Part shown: positions 33,862 to 42,330 of the stretch, piece by piece | How positions within the stretch are numbered: the stretch's first letter is position 1 | Layout of the letters: the number at the start of each line of letters is the position of its first letter | Assembly: GCA_934525065.1 (NCBI GenBank) | Contig: CAKSYX010000003.1 | Span: forward strand, 47,830 to 111,829 | DNA: 64,000 bases | Source: an uncultured Eubacteriales bacterium | GTDB taxonomy: Bacteria > Bacillota > Clostridia > Oscillospirales > Acutalibacteraceae | Reading direction: 5' to 3' | Notes under the pieces: generated by a model | What the model was told of the DNA's origin: nothing | What the model saw: the letters and a program-made list of their open reading frames with translations, nothing else | The model's database searches: none | Position numbers and translations under genes: made by a program

Positions 33862-35028
33862 ATGAAAAACACACTGAAAAAGACCCTCAGCATTGTTCTC
33901 TGCTTCTGCCTGATGAGCTTTGTTCTTGCGTTTGGCAGTGCCGCATACGGCGGCTTTATGCTCATCCTCGGCAAAACCGTTGTTACCGAAGAAAACATGA
34001 ACGACATCTTCGGTGACGGCACAGCAAAATTCGTTCCCGAAAGAAAGAGCGGTACGCTCTATCTGAACAACGCCGAAATTGAAGGCGAAGGCACTGCAAT
34101 TTATTGCGACCTTCCCCTCACAGTTGAGCTTTCCGGCAAAAACAGCGTCAAAGCTTCCGGCGAGGGTTCAGTGTTCGGAATCAACGTGGACGGCAGCCTG
34201 ACCGTTAAGGGCAACGGCGAGCTTTCCGTTAAGCTTGGAAAGAATACCGGCGACTATGATTCCTGCACAAGCTACGGAATATACATCTATGAAAACGACT
34301 TTACGCTTGAAAGCGGAAAGGTTTCCGTCTCAGTTGCGGACGCAGCCGGTCTCGGCGGCGAGGAAGTAGCTGTCGGCGGAATGGTTTGCGGCAATCTCTT
34401 TATCAAGGGCGGTGAGCTTTCGGTCAATGCAGGCGATGCTCTTGCTCAGGACCTTTCGTCAGCAATGACCCGCGGAATTGTTGCTGTTTCTTCCGTCAAT
34501 GTAAGCGGCGGCACAGTTACCGCTTCCTGCGGCAAAACCAAGGGCGTTGAAGAATGGGAAAGCGGCGCAGTCATCTGCCTTGACGAAGGTGCCGAATGGC
34601 TCACACTCTCGGGCGAAGCCGAGCTTGTTGCTCCCAAGGCATATTCCTACGGCGAATATGCTCTCCTTGACGAAAACGGAAAGCCCGCAACTCTCGTCAA
34701 AATTGCAGAAAAGACCTACACCGTTTCCTTTGACACCGACGGCGGCTCGGCTGTTGAATCAAAGTTCGTCAAAAAGACCGACGCAGTCCTTTCCGGCGTT
34801 GAAGCTCCGGTAAAGGAGGGCTTCAAATTCATCGGCTGGGTCTGCGGCGAAAAGGAAGTTGCCGAAGGCGACACCTTTGAGGCTCTTTCAAACGGAGAAA
34901 GCGAAATCACCCTGACCGCAGTCTGGGAGGAAGAAGCTGCACCGAAGTCTGATTTTGCGCAGTTCATGGTCATTCTTGCAATGCTCCTCAGACTTGTTTT
35001 CAAGTTCGTTATGATGGTCACAAAGTAA
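33862..35028 (+). CDS. Secreted/surface protein with C-terminal InlB-type repeat
   Basis: The 388-residue protein has a signal peptide (about residues 1-30). A beta-rich middle region has repeated short strands of the type VKASGEGSVFGINVDGSLTV, suggesting a beta-helix-like fold. One Listeria-Bacteroides/InlB B-type repeat follows around residues 288-358 (TVSFDTDGGSAV ... GFKFIGW ... ITLTAVW). The end is a hydrophobic segment and a short basic tail, so the C-terminus may be membrane-held. Such repeats are common in surface adhesins of gut Firmicutes. It is likely on the cell surface; binding partner unknown. A strong AAGGAGG site precedes it and a terminator follows. Confidence 0.75.
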   Translation: MKNTLKKTLSIVLCFCLMSFVLAFGSAAYGGFMLILGKTVVTEENMNDIFGDGTAKFVPERKSGTLYLNNAEIEGEGTAIYCDLPLTVELSGKNSVKASGEGSVFGINVDGSLTVKGNGELSVKLGKNTGDYDSCTSYGIYIYENDFTLESGKVSVSVADAAGLGGEEVAVGGMVCGNLFIKGGELSVNAGDALAQDLSSAMTRGIVAVSSVNVSGGTVTASCGKTKGVEEWESGAVICLDEGAEWLTLSGEAELVAPKAYSYGEYALLDENGKPATLVKIAEKTYTVSFDTDGGSAVESKFVKKTDAVLSGVEAPVKEGFKFIGWVCGEKEVAEGDTFEALSNGESEITLTAVWEEEAAPKSDFAQFMVILAMLLRLVFKFVMMVTK

Positions 35029-35048
35029 AGTAAATAGTTTTTATATCA

Positions 35049-35089
35049 GCGGACATCTGCCTTTTTAAGCGGCGGATGTCCGCCTTTTT
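35049..35089 (+). terminator. Terminator after the InlB-repeat surface protein
   Basis: GCGGACATCTGC pairs with GGCGGATGTCCGC and is followed by CTTTTTC. It lies 20 bases past the stop codon. Confidence 0.85.
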
Positions 35090-35093
35090 CGGC

Positions 35094-35122
35094 TTGACAA
35101 CCGTCTGATTTTGCTTTATCAT
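35094..35122 (+). promoter_or_regulatory. Promoter of the HAD phosphatase gene
   Basis: TTGACA (35094-35099), 17 bases, TATCAT (35117-35122), directly after the preceding terminator and 38 bases ahead of the ATG. Confidence 0.8.
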
Positions 35123-35160
35123 TGAAACAGTAAATCGTTTTTTCGGAGGATACCGTACTT

Positions 35161-35826
35161 ATGAATAGCTTTGACTTTGTTCTTTGGGACTGGAACGGAA
35201 CGCTGCTTGACGACCTTGAAATGAACCTTCAAATCGTTGACGTTCTGCTTTCAAATCACAAAATAAAAAACGGCGTTTCAAGGGAGTTTTACCTTGAAAA
35301 CTTCGCCTTTCCGATCTCGCGCTTCTATGAAAAAATCGGCTTTGACCTTTCAAAGCACGATTTCATGGTGCTTGCGGATGAATATGACGAAGAATATCTT
35401 TCAAGACTTCCGGAAACAACACTTTTCAAGAACGCGGAAAGCACCCTCGCCGCGCTGTCTTCCGGCAAAGTGCACCAGGCGGTCATTTCCGCAACAGAGC
35501 ATGAACGTCTTGTTTCGCAGGTCAAAAGCTACGGCATTGAAAAATACTTTGACGCCGTTCTCGGAACGGAAAACCACCTCGGAAAAGGCAAGGTAGCCGT
35601 GGCCGAGGAATGGCTCAAACAAAGCGGAGCTAACCCGGAAAGAACCGTTTTTATCGGCGACACACTGCACGACTTTGAATGTTCAAAAGCAATCGGCTGC
35701 GCGTGTTTCCTCATTGCAAGAGGTCACAATTCAAAGGAAAAGCTGCTGAAAACCGGATGTGAGGTCTTTGATGATATCGGGGAGATAAAAGAAAGAGTTC
35801 TCGAAAAAGGCGGGGAGAAAAATTAA
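35161..35826 (+). CDS. HAD-superfamily phosphatase (phosphoglycolate-phosphatase-like)
   Basis: The 221-residue protein has HAD motif I as DWNGTLLDD at residue 9, motif II around ISATEH near residue 109, the motif III Lys in LGKGK, and motif IV FIGDTLHDFECS near residue 162. In motif I the second Asp of DxD is replaced by Asn (DWN). This is seen in several members, so it is noted as an oddity, not as proof of inactivity. A cap domain of about 70 residues lies between motifs I and II. Substrate is likely a small phosphorylated metabolite. GGAGG precedes the ATG and the gene stands alone. Confidence 0.82.
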   Translation: MNSFDFVLWDWNGTLLDDLEMNLQIVDVLLSNHKIKNGVSREFYLENFAFPISRFYEKIGFDLSKHDFMVLADEYDEEYLSRLPETTLFKNAESTLAALSSGKVHQAVISATEHERLVSQVKSYGIEKYFDAVLGTENHLGKGKVAVAEEWLKQSGANPERTVFIGDTLHDFECSKAIGCACFLIARGHNSKEKLLKTGCEVFDDIGEIKERVLEKGGEKN

Positions 35827-35836
35827 CAACTTTCTA

Positions 35837-35865
35837 TTGATTTTTCCCTTCATTTAGCTTAATAT
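35837..35865 (+). promoter_or_regulatory. Promoter of the MmsA-type dehydrogenase gene
   Basis: TTGATT (35837-35842), 17 bases, TAATAT (35860-35865), 35 bases ahead of the ATG at 35900. Confidence 0.65.
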
Positions 35866-35899
35866 ATTTGTCGTAATAAATTACAAGGAGATGTACATA

Positions 35900-37417
35900 A
35901 TGGCTGATATCAAAACACTCAAGTACTTCGCCGACGGCGAATGGCGCGAGTCAAAAAGCGGAAAGTATATGGATATCCACAACCCCAGCACCGGCGAGAT
36001 AATCGCACGCACCCCCTGCTGCACCGTTGATGAGGTTGAAGAAGCTGTTCAGAGCGCAAAGAAAGCCTTCAAAACCTGGTCGCAGACCCCGGTAATGAAG
36101 AGAACTCAGGTTCTCTATAAGTTCCGCGAGCTTCTCATTGAACACATGGATGAGCTTGCAACCCTCTGCGCCGTTGAACACGGCAAGGTATACAACGAAT
36201 CAAAGGGCGACATTCTCAAGGTCAAGGAGCCCGTTGAGCTTGCCCTCAGCGCACCTTCGCTCACCATGGGCGACAGTATGCGTGACACCTCCAGCGGCTA
36301 CGACACCACGCTCTACTACGAGCCGGTCGGCGTTTTTGCCGGAATCGTTCCGTTCAACTTTCCCGGCATGATCCCGATGGGCTGGATGGTTCCCTGCTGC
36401 ATCGCAGCCGGCAACACCATTGTTCTCAAGCTCAACTCCCAGACCCCGATGACCGCCATGAGACTTTGCGACCTCCTTATGGAAGCAGGTCTTCCGAAGG
36501 GCGTTGTCAACCTCGTGACCTGCACCCGCGTTGAGGCCGATATGCTCCTGACCCACCCGGACATCAAGGGCATCACCTTCGTCGGCACAACCGGCGTAGG
36601 CCGGCACGTCTATGCAACAGCCGCTTCAACCGGAAAGCGCGTTCAGTGCCTTTGCGAAGCGAAGAACCATGCTCTTGTTCTTGAGGACGCTGCTCTTGAA
36701 CGCAGTGCAAGGGGAATCATCAACTCGGCTTTCGGCTGCGCAGGCGAACGCTGCATGGCTCTTCCCGTTGTTGTTGCTCAGGATACGATTGCAGACAAGC
36801 TCGTTGCTCTCCTCAAGCAGTACGCTTCGGAGCTCAAGCTCGGCGCAGCTTACGACAAGACCTCGACTCTCGGCCCCGTTGTTTCAGCAGCACACAAAAA
36901 GCGCGTAATTGACTGGATCAACAAGGGCATTGAAGAGGGTGCAACCCTTGTTCTTGACGGACGCGATGTCACCGTTCCCGGCCTTGAGGGCGGATATTTC
37001 GTCGGCCCGACGATTCTTGACCACGTTACCGAAGACATGACCGTCGGCACGCAGGAGATTTTCGGACCGGTTCTTTGCATCAAGAGAGTCAGGAGCTTTG
37101 AAGAAGGCCTTGAGCTCATGAACCGCAATCCGTTTGCAAACGGCTCGGTAATCTTCACCCAGAGCGGTTACTATGCAAGAGAATTTGCAAAGCACACAGA
37201 CGGCGGCATGGTCGGCGTCAACGTCGGAATCCCCGTTCCGGTCGGCGTGTTCCCGTTCACGGGCCACAAGAAATCCTTCTTCGGCGACCTGCACTGTCTC
37301 GGCAAAGACGCTTTCCGCTTCTTCACCGAAACCAAGGCTGTTACAACACGCTGGTTTGACGAGGAAGAAAAGAAAGCCACCCACGTTGACACTTGGGACG
37401 GCTCTGTCGGCGGCTGA
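35900..37417 (+). CDS. CoA-acylating methylmalonate-semialdehyde dehydrogenase-like enzyme (MmsA/IolA family)
   Basis: The 505-residue aldehyde dehydrogenase follows the MmsA pattern: the opening YFADGEW near residue 7, EPVGVFAGIVPFNFPGMIPMG near residue 137, the KLNSQTPM block, and FVGTTGVGRHVYATAA near residue 229. The catalytic Cys is in GCAGERCMALPV near residue 282. Family members convert methylmalonate or malonate semialdehyde to propionyl- or acetyl-CoA in valine, beta-alanine or inositol breakdown. No iol or valine-degradation genes adjoin it, so its route is open. The ATG at 35900 is used because AAGGAG abuts the earlier in-frame ATG at 35891. It is a single-gene unit with its own promoter and terminator. 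Confidence 0.88.
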   Translation: MADIKTLKYFADGEWRESKSGKYMDIHNPSTGEIIARTPCCTVDEVEEAVQSAKKAFKTWSQTPVMKRTQVLYKFRELLIEHMDELATLCAVEHGKVYNESKGDILKVKEPVELALSAPSLTMGDSMRDTSSGYDTTLYYEPVGVFAGIVPFNFPGMIPMGWMVPCCIAAGNTIVLKLNSQTPMTAMRLCDLLMEAGLPKGVVNLVTCTRVEADMLLTHPDIKGITFVGTTGVGRHVYATAASTGKRVQCLCEAKNHALVLEDAALERSARGIINSAFGCAGERCMALPVVVAQDTIADKLVALLKQYASELKLGAAYDKTSTLGPVVSAAHKKRVIDWINKGIEEGATLVLDGRDVTVPGLEGGYFVGPTILDHVTEDMTVGTQEIFGPVLCIKRVRSFEEGLELMNRNPFANGSVIFTQSGYYAREFAKHTDGGMVGVNVGIPVPVGVFPFTGHKKSFFGDLHCLGKDAFRFFTETKAVTTRWFDEEEKKATHVDTWDGSVGG

Positions 37418-37430
37418 TAATTAAACTTAA

Positions 37431-37468
37431 AAAAAACTGCGCTTTCAAAAAGGAAGGCGCAGTTTTTT
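37431..37468. terminator. Bidirectional terminator between the MmsA-type and acyltransferase genes
   Basis: AAAAAACTGCGC pairs with GCGCAGTTTTTT, with T-runs on both strands. The genes on both sides converge on it. Confidence 0.88.
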
Positions 37469-38601
37469 TATTTTGCGGCTAACTGCCGCTGTTTTTCTTT
37501 TTTTAAAAAAGCTCTGAACTTTTTATCGAGAGGTTCGGTGACTGCAATGCAAACTATTCCCCAAAGAAGGCTCAGAATAACGTAAACCGCCGTAATTACC
37601 GGAGGGCCGAATCTGTTTTCACGAAAGCTTGACAAACTGGAGCTGTTTTCAATCGCGATATTGACCCATCTTATCGCTGAAGTGTGGGTCAAATAAACTG
37701 CCATGCTGAGCTTTCCGAGCCAAACACAAAGACTGTTGCCGAACAATGCGTTTATGCTCGCTTTTCCGCTTGCAATTATCGAAACCGCAATGTAAAACAT
37801 CAGGACTATCGTACCCTGATATTTCCTGTCAACTCCGTAATACACAAGCAGTGCCGCCCCGACCATGCAACCGGTACTCACAAATGAGAGCAGCAACGGG
37901 ATGCCTTTGTACATGAACTTTTCTTTCAGCCATTTTGAAACGGCAAAAGCCGAGCATCCGAGACACAAGCCGGCAAAGCCGCGGAAAAAGCCTTTGCAAA
38001 ATATTCCGTACCAGCCGAGCACACCGGTAATATAGCCGTCGCGCCGGAGCATACATGCGTAAAGGGAAACCGCAATCAGCGGCGCGGCAAGCTTTGTGAA
38101 AATATCGCTGCGGTATCTGAGGAGCGGATAGATGACGGCCATCGACATAAACATTGCGGAAAGATACCAGTCTGTGCCGACAACGTCCTTCATCGGGATT
38201 CCGCTGACGTGCAAAAACACTATCGAAAACGGAACTTTCAAAAGATTCTCCGACGAAAAGACCTCTTTCGGGCCAAAATATACGGTATCGAAAACGAGCG
38301 TCGTTATCCACGCAAAAACAAAGTACGGGAGCAGCCTTTTGAGCTTTCTGAAAATGAAGCCGGCCGTCTCGGTTCCCAGCGTCCGAACTTCCGCTTCTTC
38401 CTTTTTTGAAGCGGAAAGTGCCATAAAAAAGCCGGACACGATGAAAAAGAATTCAACAAAAATCGAACCGTAGGCGAAGTATATCCGCTCATTTTCGAAC
38501 AGGTTATATGAATGGTGAATAACAATTATCACCATTGCGAAGAACTTCCAGAAGTCAAACTCAGCGTTCCTTGTCCGCAAGCTTCCCCTCTTTGTTTTCA
38601 A
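37468..38601 (-). CDS. Acyltransferase family 3 membrane protein (OafA/WecH-like)
   Basis: The integral membrane protein, about 377 residues from the TTG at 38601, has ten or so hydrophobic segments and the family opening RNAEFDFWKFFAMVIIVIHH with the catalytic His. FVEFFFIVSGFFMA is a second conserved block. It would O-acetylate (or otherwise acylate) surface carbohydrates. The TTG is preferred because an AAGGA site lies 10 bases before it, leaving a 25-base gap to the GtrA gene; the longest frame would overlap GtrA by 53 bases. It is the last gene of a six-gene operon. Confidence 0.82.
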   Translation of the reverse strand: MKTKRGSLRTRNAEFDFWKFFAMVIIVIHHSYNLFENERIYFAYGSIFVEFFFIVSGFFMALSASKKEEAEVRTLGTETAGFIFRKLKRLLPYFVFAWITTLVFDTVYFGPKEVFSSENLLKVPFSIVFLHVSGIPMKDVVGTDWYLSAMFMSMAVIYPLLRYRSDIFTKLAAPLIAVSLYACMLRRDGYITGVLGWYGIFCKGFFRGFAGLCLGCSAFAVSKWLKEKFMYKGIPLLLSFVSTGCMVGAALLVYYGVDRKYQGTIVLMFYIAVSIIASGKASINALFGNSLCVWLGKLSMAVYLTHTSAIRWVNIAIENSSSLSSFRENRFGPPVITAVYVILSLLWGIVCIAVTEPLDKKFRAFLKKEKQRQLAAK

Positions 38602-38626
38602 GAGCACCCCATCCTTTTTACAAAAG

Positions 38627-39127
38627 TTATTCTTCGTCCTTTTTTTCGTCAGCCTTCTGAGTGCTGTCTTTCTTTGCAAAAATCATGAACTTGCTCAAAA
38701 CGTAATTGATTACGACAACAACAACGCCGATGATAAGCTTTGCTGTGATTTTTCCGGAAAGGCGAACGATGATAAAATCAAAGACCTTTTCATCAAAATG
38801 CAGTATTTCAACAAAGAACCAAAGACCGGCCTGCTCAATGAAGTATGACGCGATCCTCGCACCGAGGAAGGACGGAATCTCCTTTTTAATTACGTCAAAC
38901 CTCCAGCTCTTGCTTTCAAAAACAAAGAGCTTGTTCGTCACATAGGCAAAAGCAACAGCGGCGACCCACGCAACCGAGTTTGAAACAAGGTAGTGTTCCC
39001 CTTTAAAAAGAACGTCGCAGCCCTTGAAAACAACAAGGTTGACAAGCGTTGTGAGCACACCGAAAATGACATAGGTCACGGTTTCTTTGTTGACTAATTT
39101 TTTGAAAAGTGCTTTGATTTTTTCCAT
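38627..39127 (-). CDS. GtrA-like membrane protein
   Basis: The 166-residue protein has four membrane segments and the GtrA pattern: VTYVIFGVLTTLVNLVVF near residue 17, WVAAVAFAYVTNKLFVFES near residue 54, and a final segment ending INYVLSKFMIFAKK. GtrA proteins are thought to flip or help move lipid-linked sugars. The C-terminal tail is short, charged and Lys/Glu-rich. A GAGGT site precedes the ATG, 8 bases after the PAP2 stop. Confidence 0.88.
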   Translation of the reverse strand: MEKIKALFKKLVNKETVTYVIFGVLTTLVNLVVFKGCDVLFKGEHYLVSNSVAWVAAVAFAYVTNKLFVFESKSWRFDVIKKEIPSFLGARIASYFIEQAGLWFFVEILHFDEKVFDFIIVRLSGKITAKLIIGVVVVVINYVLSKFMIFAKKDSTQKADEKKDEE

Positions 39128-39135
39128 TTCTTACC

Positions 39136-39768
39136 TCATGCGGCCTTAGCTGCTTTCTTTTTCTTTAAATCATCAATTTTTGCTTCAACCTTGGGCATAA
39201 CGATCGGATATACCTTGTTGACAATGAGAACCGCAATCAGTGCATAAACAACACCGAAGAGTGCGCCGAAAAGAACATCCGTGCAATAGTGAACCTCAAC
39301 GTAGATTCTTGAAAAGCCCATTATGCCCGCAAAAATTGTGAGAGGAATTCCGTACTTTCTGTTGTACCAGAGGAGTGCTGCGCCTGCGGCAAACGCAGAG
39401 GACGTATGACCCGAGGGGAAGGAATAGCTCGTGGGTCTTTTGACAAGCTCGGGGAACTTATAGATTTCATGCCACCATGCATACGCAGTCTCGTCAAGGT
39501 TGAACGGACGCGGACGCGCAAAAATTGACTTGAGAATGAGATTGTTTCCGACTTCCATGACAAGCAGTGCAACGATAATCGCAACGCCGGCCTTGCGGTA
39601 CTTTTTTGTGCAAATGAGCGCGAGGGCAACGGCGATGAAAATGATTCCGCCTTCGCCGAGGGAGGTGATGACAACCATCAGCTTGTCAAGAAAGCCTCCG
39701 TGAATCGTCTGCACCCACTGAAAGACCGAAAGGTCAAAGTGCAGAAAGTTATCAAATAGTGCCTGCAT
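39136..39768 (-). CDS. PAP2-family membrane phosphatase
   Basis: The 210-residue integral membrane protein has the three phosphatase motifs: KSIFARPRP near residue 74, PSGHTSS near residue 116 and SRIYVEVHYCTDV near residue 155. It probably dephosphorylates an undecaprenyl or other lipid (pyro)phosphate at the membrane. A basic tail (KKKKAAKAA) ends the protein. It lies between a TrkA-type gene (27 bases) and GtrA (8 bases), which fits a role in recycling lipid carriers for surface sugars. Confidence 0.9.
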   Translation of the reverse strand: MQALFDNFLHFDLSVFQWVQTIHGGFLDKLMVVITSLGEGGIIFIAVALALICTKKYRKAGVAIIVALLVMEVGNNLILKSIFARPRPFNLDETAYAWWHEIYKFPELVKRPTSYSFPSGHTSSAFAAGAALLWYNRKYGIPLTIFAGIMGFSRIYVEVHYCTDVLFGALFGVVYALIAVLIVNKVYPIVMPKVEAKIDDLKKKKAAKAA

Positions 39769-39795
39769 AATGTTTTCTTCCTTTCTTGAAACTTG

Positions 39796-40452
39796 TTATA
39801 TTTCAAACAGCTTTTTGAGCTGCTTTGCGCTTTTTCCGACCGAGAGAGCGGTAACCTCATCTCCTGCCATAAGGACGGTGTTTCCGCGCGGGATCATGAG
39901 CACTCCGGAGCGGATAACATAAATCAAAACGCAGTCCGCCGGAACGGCAATGTCCATCACCCTTTTTCCCGAAAGGCTCCAGTCGTCCGGAAGAGTGTAT
40001 TCGCTGATGAGAGCGTTGCTGTTGCTGATATCGGCAACGAGCTTGACGTTCGCGCCGTCAATTTCCTGCTCAATCAGGCCTGTAATGATCTGCGTTGTGT
40101 CAAGAACAATGTCAACGCCGAGCTTTTTCATGAGGGCGATGTTTTTGTGGTTGTTGCTTTTTGAAACGGTGCGCCTGACCGAAAACTGCCGCTTTGCAAT
40201 TTCGCAGGCAACAAGGTTGTCCTCATCGCGGTCTGTGACGGCAATAAAAGCGTCGCTCTTGCCGACGTTCGCCTGAGCAAGCGTTTCTATTCTGGTTCCG
40301 TCGCCGCAAAAGACGGTGACGTCAAGGGCACTTGAGATTTTTTCACATTTTGCCCTGTCGCTGTCAATAACCTTGACGTTGTGCTTTTCTTCAAGAAGGC
40401 TTTTTGCAAGGAAATAGCCGAGCTGACCGGCTCCGACAATGGTAATTTTCAT
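39796..40452 (-). CDS. TrkA/KtrA-type potassium-uptake regulatory protein (first paralogue)
   Basis: The 218-residue protein is an RCK_N plus RCK_C unit. IVGAGQLGYFLAKSL at residue 4 is the NAD(H)-binding motif and VIDSDRAKCE provides the acidic end of the second strand. The TrkA_C domain occupies roughly residues 137-218. It would gate a Trk/Ktr potassium channel in response to nucleotides. The channel subunit is not in the window. GGAGGGTG precedes the ATG. A second, different TrkA-like gene lies 15 bases upstream. Confidence 0.88.
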   Translation of the reverse strand: MKITIVGAGQLGYFLAKSLLEEKHNVKVIDSDRAKCEKISSALDVTVFCGDGTRIETLAQANVGKSDAFIAVTDRDEDNLVACEIAKRQFSVRRTVSKSNNHKNIALMKKLGVDIVLDTTQIITGLIEQEIDGANVKLVADISNSNALISEYTLPDDWSLSGKRVMDIAVPADCVLIYVIRSGVLMIPRGNTVLMAGDEVTALSVGKSAKQLKKLFEI

Positions 40453-40467
40453 CCTTTTTCACCCTCC

Positions 40468-41088
40468 TTATATACTCGCATAAACGAGCATATCGCCGTC
40501 ATCAATATGAAACGCTTCGTCCGAAACAAGAACGAGTGCTCCGCTCTTTTTCTTTTTGACGGCAAAAAGCATCTCACCCTCACGGTGAACGATTTCGTCC
40601 GCGGTCTTTCCGACCTGGCGGCGTTCCGCCTTTTTCATGGTGAAGCTCACGCTGTTTCCGCCGACGGTGACGGAATCGATTTCATCGGAATCCTGTGTCG
40701 CAAGCTTAAAAAGGATGTCGCTTTCAAGCCTTGTCGGGCAGACGGTACGAAGGCCGAAGCGCCTGAAAACCGCTTCCCTTGAAGGGTCAAGAACGCGCAG
40801 ATAGACGTCACTCAGACCAAACTCAACGTTCAGCGTCTGCGCAACCATAACATTCACGTTGTCCTTTTCCGTTACTGCAAAAGCGATGTCGGCGTTGTCG
40901 CAGCCCGCACCGAGCAAAACGTCAATGTCCGTCTCGTCGCCGCAAACGGTTATTCCGGAAAACTCCTCCCCAAGGAGCTTGAGCTCCTCTTCGTCGTTGT
41001 CAACAACGGCAACGTCATAGCCCCTTTCGTCAAGAGCAAGTGCAAGGCGGCGGCCGGTTTTGCCGCTGCCGATGATAATTACGTTCAT
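40468..41088 (-). CDS. TrkA-type NAD-binding protein (second paralogue)
   Basis: The 206-residue protein has IIGSGKTGRRLALALDERGYDVAVVDND at the start (nucleotide motif and acidic strand end) and a C-terminal TrkA_C-like domain from about residue 130. It differs from its neighbour in sequence but has the same layout. Two such subunits may form a mixed ring on one channel, or serve two channels. A GAGGAGA site precedes the ATG. The gene follows the phosphodiesterase gene by 12 bases. Confidence 0.85.
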   Translation of the reverse strand: MNVIIIGSGKTGRRLALALDERGYDVAVVDNDEEELKLLGEEFSGITVCGDETDIDVLLGAGCDNADIAFAVTEKDNVNVMVAQTLNVEFGLSDVYLRVLDPSREAVFRRFGLRTVCPTRLESDILFKLATQDSDEIDSVTVGGNSVSFTMKKAERRQVGKTADEIVHREGEMLFAVKKKKSGALVLVSDEAFHIDDGDMLVYASI

Positions 41089-41100
41089 CGCTTCATCTCC

Positions 41101-41571
41101 TCAGGCAAAAATATTTTTGAACTGAACGTCAACTGCGCCTTTTTCAAATGTCAGAACGGCGTAGCTTCCGCCGCAAAGAGCACCCGGATTTATGACGTAT
41201 ATGTCCGAGAGTCTGTCGTAATAGCAGTTGGTTATATGGGTATGACCGTAAAGCGCAACATTCGCGCGTACGCTTTCCGCCTTTTCAATGAGCGGCAAAA
41301 GACTGCGCTTCACACCTATTGTGTGTCCGTGGCAGGCAACAACCGTGTTGCCTTCAACATATTTATAGGCAAAATCATCAAGGGTGCTGAAATAATCATT
41401 GTTGCCCCTGACGGCAATGAAATTCCTGTCCTTAAAACGGGGGTGAACTCTTTCAAGGTCTTCCTCACCGTCTCCGAGGAAAAAGACGAGCGTGCAGTCT
41501 TTTTCTCTTTCAAGCGCGGCTGAAAGGTTTTCCGCGCGTCCGTGGCTGTCGGACAAAACAAGAGCTTTCAT
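41101..41571 (-). CDS. YfcE/MJ0936-type metallophosphoesterase
   Basis: The 156-residue protein has the calcineurin-like metal-binding motifs: LSDSHGR at residue 6, GDGEED near residue 34, GNND near residue 56, and CHGHT and YGHTHI near residues 78 and 113. It is a small soluble phosphodiesterase with unknown natural substrate. It is the first gene of the operon that continues through two TrkA-type genes, PAP2, GtrA and the acyltransferase. Its promoter is probably at 41677-41705, leaving a leader of about 100 bases. Confidence 0.9.
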   Translation of the reverse strand: MKALVLSDSHGRAENLSAALEREKDCTLVFFLGDGEEDLERVHPRFKDRNFIAVRGNNDYFSTLDDFAYKYVEGNTVVACHGHTIGVKRSLLPLIEKAESVRANVALYGHTHITNCYYDRLSDIYVINPGALCGGSYAVLTFEKGAVDVQFKNIFA

Positions 41572-41676
41572 TCATAACCCCCTCGTAAGCGGCATAAATA
41601 TCATTGTAAATGAATCAAAGCAACGCTCTGCTCAAATCGAGCTTTCGCCTTTGCGGCGAGAAACAATTGCCAGATG

Positions 41677-41705
41677 ATTATATCACTTTACGGGAGGTTT
41701 TTCAA
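41677..41705 (-). promoter_or_regulatory. Promoter of the phosphodiesterase-TrkA operon
   Basis: TTGAAA (41700-41705), 17 bases, TATAAT (41677-41682) on the minus strand. The -35 box touches the ATG of the divergent gene at 41705, so the two transcription units share the control region. The leader of about 100 bases contains a short TCGCC/GGCGA hairpin but no riboswitch that I recognise. Confidence 0.65.
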
Positions 41706-41947
41706 TGGATAACGAAACAAATCTGAACTCTGAGAAAATCGGCAAGCTTTTTGAAAAAGCAAAACAAAAGGAAAAAAGCGGAGTGCTCGACGTCGGCTCA
41801 TTCATTGACGAAAATCTTTCGCCGTCCGACGCGCAAAAGCTCAAAAGCGCAATGAACAATCCGACACTCATTAAAAACATTCTCTCCTCGCCGCAGGCAC
41901 AAAAGTTTTTTGAAAGGTTTTCAAAAGGAAAAGAAGGAACCGAATGA
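41705..41947 (+). CDS. 80-residue protein, unknown (first of a three-gene cluster)
   Basis: The small, charged, helical protein (MDNETNLNSEKIGKLFEKAK...) has no membrane segment or signal. It contains a Pro-Ser-Asp-Ala-Gln block (LSPSDAQKLKSAM) near residue 39 and ends KGKEGTE. GGGAGGT precedes the ATG. Its stop overlaps the start of the next gene (ATGA), so the two are co-translated. I do not recognise the family. The cluster with the next two genes suggests one shared task, possibly in sporulation. Confidence 0.65.
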   Translation: MDNETNLNSEKIGKLFEKAKQKEKSGVLDVGSFIDENLSPSDAQKLKSAMNNPTLIKNILSSPQAQKFFERFSKGKEGTE

Positions 41948-42315
41948 TGGATATTCAAGACATAAACATGGAGGAAATTTCTCAAATTCTCTCGTCGCTT
42001 TCCGATGATGATGTTGAACAGCTCAAGGGCGTTGCCGCGTCGTTTTTTCCGGGACAGAATGCGCAGGAAACAAAGCATACGAATGACCGCAGGCAGCCGC
42101 CCGGTGACAAAAACGAACAGCTTGACTTTGAAAGCATGAAGAAAATCATGGAGATTATGAAGCTTCTCAAAAGCGATGTCCGCGACCCAAGGTGTGACCT
42201 GCTTTATGCCCTCAGACCGATGCTGAAAAAAGAGCGGCAGGAGCGCGTTGACCAGGCTGCAAAAATGCTCCGGCTTCTGTCGGTTCTTCCGCGCCTTCGG
42301 GAGCTTGGAATTTAA
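41944..42315 (+). CDS. 123-residue helical protein, unknown (second of a three-gene cluster)
   Basis: It starts at ATG 41944 or the adjacent ATG 41947. The N-terminal part is acidic (MEEISQILSSLSDDDVEQLK) and the middle is a polar linker. The C-terminal half reads LLYALRPMLKKERQERVDQAAKMLR, a basic amphipathic helix pair. Short proteins with this LLyALrP...RqerVDqA pattern occur in spore-forming Clostridia as I recall; this was not checked. No enzymatic motif is visible. Confidence 0.65.
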   Translation: MMDIQDINMEEISQILSSLSDDDVEQLKGVAASFFPGQNAQETKHTNDRRQPPGDKNEQLDFESMKKIMEIMKLLKSDVRDPRCDLLYALRPMLKKERQERVDQAAKMLRLLSVLPRLRELGI

Positions 42316-42330
42316 GCTGAGGTGAAAAAA

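Noticed and set aside
41572..41676. Riboswitch (for example the c-di-AMP type) in the leader of the TrkA operon
   Set aside because: The leader of about 100 bases has only a short hairpin and none of the conserved blocks of that riboswitch.
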